Shown: piece after piece, positions 59,040-64,000 of the stretch
Layout of the letters: every line of letters begins with the position of its first letter
Numbering within the stretch: position 1 is the stretch's first letter
Source: Linyphia triangularis
Lineage: Eukaryota > Arthropoda > Arachnida > Araneae > Linyphiidae
NCBI GenBank assembly: GCA_963978545.1
Contig: OZ021723.1
Span: 11,806,593-11,870,592, forward strand
Length of the DNA stretch: 64,000 nt
Direction of reading: 5' to 3'
Program-made: the position numbers and the translations under genes
Notes under the pieces: generated by a model
Database searches by the model: none
Seen by the model: only the letters and a program-made list of their open reading frames with translations
What the model was told of the DNA's origin: nothing

Positions 59040-59290
59040 TATAATTAAAAAACATAATTATAGTAACATTTAATTAATATTGTAGTAACATTTAATTAAT
59101 ATTGTAGTGACAATGCATTAATATTTTAGTATCATTCAAGTAATATTATAGTAGCATTTAATTAATATTATAGAAACATTTCATTAATACTATAGTAACA
59201 TTTCATTAATACTATAGTAACACTTTATTAACATAATAATAACACTTAATTAATATAATAGTAACATTTCATTAATCTTAAACTACAATT
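59040..59290. repeat. AT-rich minisatellite, ~23-bp period
   Basis: About ten degenerate units of the form gtaacatttaattaatatta lie between the finger exon and upstream DNA (probable intron). Confidence 0.8.
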
Positions 59291-59639
59291 TAACTAATTT
59301 TATAGTGATATTTAATTAACATTTAACATTAGAATAACCTCTAATGATAATTATTAAACGTTTAATGAATTTATAAAATGAGTACAAGAATAATGTAGCT
59401 AAATAATACATTTTAATCCATTAATTCAAAATAAAACCGTTATAGTCTGTGTGACAAAGCCGGGCACAATGAGTAAACCTCATATTTTTCAAAATCATGT
59501 CACAACTGGAAAACAGCCAACCAGGTGTAGTGTTTTTGATTTAGTCTCTTTCAAAATACTTTTTGTCATTTAGGTGCCTAAGAAAGAAATCACTTTCAAA
59601 ATGTACAGAGGTCCTATAGAGAAAAATAACACATGAAAA

Positions 59640-59661
59640 TTAATAATAATAATAATAATAA
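59640..59661. repeat. (TAA)n microsatellite
   Basis: Short run of aat repeats. Confidence 0.85.
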
Positions 59662-60234
59662 AATTCAATGGGAAAAACATTGTAGAGGTCACAAATTCAT
59701 ATAAACAAGCGATTTTTGTAATCCGAATTACAGAACTACTTAAAAATAAGACTAAAGGTGGTTAAAGCATCTGTCTGTAGGTAAATACAGCACTGATAAA
59801 ATTTTTATGAAATGCTAATATTTTTTTAATAAAAAGAGACAAATTTAACACACCATTACGAGCAATCATTGCTTTGACTAGAAATACAAGATATAAATTT
59901 ATAGAAGTTTCAATTTGCAAAACAACTATGCAAAACAGGCATATAAATCTTGTTAATGATCTTCAATTTGTATCCAATATAGTATGCATTATATATAATT
60001 ATTTCCAAAAATTTTTTTTAACTGATATCCACATTGGGGGGTCACATATTTTAAAATTATAGTTTATATTATAAAGTGAAAAAGTATAACTACTGTGTTA
60101 AATCTATTGCACATGATTTAGAAAACTGTAAAAATTATTTTTAGATTAGGAGAGTCTGGAGTGATTCTTGAATAGAGCTAATGAATTGCTATGCAATCTC
60201 CATTATCCATTTGTATTATGAAAATAATTATTAT

Positions 60235-60305
60235 AACTTTACAAATTTTATATTTTCAATAACAAGATATTTTATATTTTCAATAACAAGATATTTTATA
60301 TTTTT
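60235..60305. repeat. Short tandem repeat, ~26-bp unit
   Basis: Units of ttttatattttcaataaca occur two and a half times. Confidence 0.75.
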
Positions 60306-61309
60306 CATTAGTATGAACAGAAATGTTAACAAATTGGAAGTAAGGATAATCAACAAAAAGTAAATAATGAGTAATTTTTAAAGATTAAGAAGAATACAAT
60401 TCTAGTATGAAATCTTCAAGTAATTAAAAAAAAAATGCCAAAGTGGAATCTTAAGGCAACACTAAATACAAAAATATTTTTCAAAGCAATTTATTTAATA
60501 AAAAGAAATATGTAAAAAAATTATTGTTTAATGACAAAAATTAAAACATAAAAATAAGTTCCAACTATAGTTTCACTAAAAATGTGCAATGCTTAGCATC
60601 TAGGTATTTAATGATTTTTATGGCGATATGCAGACATTACCAACCAAAAAAATTGCAAAAAATATTTCAAATCAATAGAAGTATTTTAAATACCACACAA
60701 TATTGTTCTTTTGTGTAAAAAGATTTTGCTTCTTTTGGGCAACTACTGACTACACTAATATTTTTTTTTACTAACAAGATAAACTAAAAGATTTAAAGAT
60801 GTTCTAGTAAATAAAAAATTATGTAACCAAATAATTAAATACGAAAATGTGATATTATTTATACTTGTCTATAACATCCTGCAAAGAAAAATAACTATAA
60901 TTAAATTTCAAATGAATTAGAGAAAAACAGTCACAAAATTTTTGAAGCTTAAGAGTTAAAAGGGAAATACTAAAAAAGATTTTAAAAGAGAAAATAATAT
61001 AATTTTACAACTAAGATATTAGATATAGTTAAAAATATGTTGATTGTGTTAACATAAACAGGTAAGAATTAGGATTGTCGCTTTCAACGAGCAACTATGT
61101 TAGACATAAAATTTGACTTTAGAAATCCTTTTAAAGTATAGGAAATATTTTATACAATGCCAAAGAAAAAATAAAATAGATAAAATAAATAAAAAATATA
61201 TAAGATATAATACAAGAAAAAAAAATACCATTAAATGGTTACAATGTGGAATCCTGTGCACTTGTAAAAATGGCTTCTAGAAGACTACATTATACCTAGA
61301 GAAAACTAC

Positions 61310-61590
61310 ATTTTGTAAAAGGTACTCTTCTGTTAGAGGGGTACCAATTAAAAACCACCGAATCACAGCAATAACTAATCCAAACTAACAACATTCAAAT
61401 AATTTATAATTCCTATAACTGTGAATATTTAGGCATGGCGATACATTTATGCATCATTTAAACGTGTAAATATTTAAGCTTGGCCACAATCTAACGGAAG
61501 AATACCTTGGAAAATTTGTACATGTTGTGGACAAAATACAATAGTTCATCAAAATTAATTAAAAGAGAATAATTCCAAGAATAAAAATCA
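61310..61590. repeat. ~250-bp diverged unit, copy B
   Basis: Same order of motifs as copy A. Similarity extends to aattccaaga near 61571, which aligns with the sequence just 3' of the zinc-finger stop codon (near 58307). Confidence 0.65.
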
Positions 61591-62204
61591 CCGAAATGAA
61601 TTTGGCTTTAGCCAACATGAATGAGGAACTTGCACAAGTGAGGAAAATTAATATTTTGTAGTGTTATCCAACAAATATTTGAGCAGTGTAATTATTTTTT
61701 ATCTTTATGCTTTCAATTAATAAATAATCGAGTTTGAAATTAGCCGAAATCAAAGCAATAGTCACGGGACCAAAAGCGCATAAAAAAACTGTGACGTGGT
61801 TACACATAGATAAAGTCGAATATCGGAGGAAAAACCTCACTCATTCCTCATCTAAAACAGGTTTTAGACTGGTGCATCATCTGCACGTTGACGTCTCCTG
61901 CAAAAGTGACTTTTTCCCATCAAATTGCAAAGTGAAAAACTAAATATTTTTTTTAACTATCTATCCGAGCTCAAATTTTTGAAAGAATGGTAATGTTTTT
62001 CATGATTTTTTCTCTATTTTTATAAATAAAATAAAACGAAAAAGCGTGAAAGTTCCTCATTGTCTACTTAGCGAAATGACTGGCTAAAATGTACAATTTT
62101 ATATATTACTGCACTTAAGTTCATTGTTTTATTTACAAAGTAACTGGATAATTACAGAATTAGAAGGCCATTTTGCAGAGTAAGAATACTTTAGGTATTA
62201 GCCA

Positions 62205-62440
62205 CCAGCGTATTCTTCCTTTAGACGGGTACTGCCAAATTGCAGCAATAACTCATCCAAAACAAAAACCTACAAATCATTTAAAATTCCTATAACAAAT
62301 TGTTAGAGTTTCTATAGCAATCTTATAACCAAATAAACTGCAAACATTTAGGCTTGGCCATACTTTTATGCGCCATTTAAACGTATAAGCATTTAGGTTT
62401 GACGACAACTGGTAACCGTCTAACAGAAGAGTACAATCAC
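62205..62440. repeat. ~250-bp diverged unit, copy C
   Basis: Third copy, in the same orientation, with tttagg(c/t)ttggc- and gtctaacagaagagtac-like motifs. Confidence 0.7.
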
Positions 62441-63599
62441 CATATATGAAGGGTTGAGAATATAAACAGTCAAGATTTTTCAAAAAACAAATATATTTTT
62501 TGTTTCTTGAGTTATTAATATCCTAGCATGCAGATTGATGAGGTTTATCACAATACACAAAGACTATAAGAAAAGTCTTAACCTAATCATCAAAAAAAGA
62601 AACCCAATAACAGCTCACTATATAACCCTATAGGAACTTAAAACCTTTGCTTGAATAGCAAACACTATAGTCTGTTTATAAACTCAAGTATTTAGCAATT
62701 CATAAGAAATTTAAGCAGCTTTGTTATAAATATGAATAAATTCAGCAACTGTTAACTACTATTTCTCTAAACCGGTTGTAGCTGCTTATATTAACTTTAC
62801 GACTGCTGATAACTTTGCTTTTAGGAGTTTATAGACATATATTGATAAAAATACACAGCATGAGACAGCTTTCAACCCCTTTTATTTGAACATAAATCAC
62901 ATCACCGAACAATTTTTTCGTAAACGCTTTGCAAATTCTCTAAAAATGTAACGAAACTATCACTCAATATCAAAATAACATTTTAAGTGAAAGGGGAATT
63001 TTACAACTTTCAGTTTCGGTCATTGGTAATGAAACTACAAACGAAGCTGGCAAGATAATTAAATTTTCAGAGAACAAAAAGGAAGAAGAATTTTTCAAAA
63101 ACATAAATGTTTTAATCAATCAGATAAATCTATTGAAGAAATTTGGAATTTAGAGCAACGTAGAAGTCTTTTTATAACTTTGAGTTTGACAAGCATATTT
63201 TTTGTTGACATTTGATGTGGGGGAAATTTTTTTTTTATTAGAAACACGGTTACAGCCACATTATTTTTTTCCCTTTAGAAATCAATGAAGTTTCTAAAAA
63301 GTACGTCCATAAACCATTGCTGCATAAAAAAAAAAGAAAATACGCATTCGTGAATGGTACAAAAACTTAAATGTTGACCAAATCAAATGCATTTGTGATT
63401 AGCTTAACAAATAAAAAATTTCATTTAATCACAAGCAGGAATTATAAATTTTTTTCTTATAAAACACAAATTGCTGTCAATATTTATAAGGCCCATATAA
63501 CCACTTTTCACGAAAAACCACTTTTCTGATGAAATGAAACGAATGGAGTTTGAAGTGTTTTAGGATTTGTAAATAAAAATATTGGATATTTGGGGACGA

Positions 63600-64000
63600 A
63601 TGCATGGAGTGGGGTAATCGCCAACTTTCCTCGCCAAACCAGTTCTCTGTTTTCTCCCCTGACTTGCCTCGTCGTTCTCCCTTCCTCCTAGTGATGAATG
63701 TGACTGAGTTTACTGGATGGTGATTGGTTGATATACGAGTGATCTTCTGAAATGAAAAGATCGATTCTTGGTTGCCTTTTAGAATCGAAAAGTGGCCCGG
63801 GCGAAATCAATCTTCAACGGTTGAATCCCTCGGCGTAACAGAGGATGTTCCGTGTACCCCAGTGGCTGCAAATTTAGCAGGATGGGAGAACTGCCGACGG
63901 GAACAGACACTGCTTACCCGGGCTTACAATGCCAACTATCGGCCAAGGGAAAGGAGGAATCTCCGTACATATACCGCTGAGTAGCACATCAGAGCAACAG
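63600..64000. other. GC-richer segment at right edge, possible exon or promoter
   Basis: Base composition rises sharply with several CpGs. A 70-codon plus-strand frame (63772-63984) follows a ttgccttttag acceptor-like motif, but no domain is recognisable. It could equally be the 5' exon or promoter of the minus-strand zinc-finger gene. Confidence 0.3.

Overview
The window is a repeat-rich, AT-rich animal nuclear sequence, most likely from an arthropod and plausibly a chelicerate such as a spider. Genes are split into exons with GT-AG introns, coding density is very low, and most identifiable DNA is transposable elements: tRNA-derived SINEs, hAT, Tc1/mariner, piggyBac and pogo-like MITEs, a Helitron, LTR-like units, foldbacks and a large MULE-type element. 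No bacterial or organellar operon structure, rRNA or CRISPR was seen. The species assignment is an impression, not a proof.

Region 1 (1-26,300) holds two convergent short-chain dehydrogenase/reductase (SDR) genes. The plus-strand gene enters from the left with its last two exons (821-953 and 5603-5969). The minus-strand paralogue is complete in five exons (26252 down to 7652); all splice phases close into one 361-codon frame with an N-terminal membrane anchor, TGxxxGxG, NNAG and S-Y-K catalytic residues. The two genes share an exon of identical length (133 nt) and phase. A related foldback element sits just upstream of the last exon in both. The introns are packed with nested elements whose order can be read from target-site duplications (TSDs): a Helitron (12475-15825) carrying a mariner and a SINE; a composite palindrome at 8738-11172; and hAT, piggyBac and 5-bp-TSD MITEs. 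An LTR-like dimer sits 8 bp inside an intron of the plus-strand gene.

Region 2 (26,300-31,300) is intergenic and transposon-dominated: a decayed hAT element with most of a transposase (27768-29458), an hAT deletion derivative (29837-30397) and a long (TA)n tract.

Region 3 (about 31,318-45,303) is the most interesting part. Imperfect terminal inverted repeats appear to bound a ~14-kb element encoding, on the plus strand, an SGNH/GDSL-type hydrolase domain, a long 8-residue-repeat linker, four C2H2-type fingers, a MULE DDE transposase with SWIM finger, and two tandem Ulp1-like (C48) cysteine protease domains. The hydrolase and transposase parts look like one ancestral reading frame split by a later 3.6-kb hAT insertion with TSD GCTTCTCC. 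The hydrolase part is also interrupted by a 251-bp MITE whose own terminal repeats supply a splice donor and acceptor, so it behaves like a newborn intron. I infer, but cannot prove, that these modules form one self-mobilising system.

Region 4 (45,300-58,300) is mostly unique AT-rich DNA with a second copy of the LTR-like dimer (46382-47477, with a nested SINE) and several MITEs. Region 5 (58,333-64,000) contains the terminal coding exon of a C2H2 zinc-finger gene on the minus strand, three diverged copies of a ~250-bp unit, a short minisatellite, and a GC-richer segment at the right edge.
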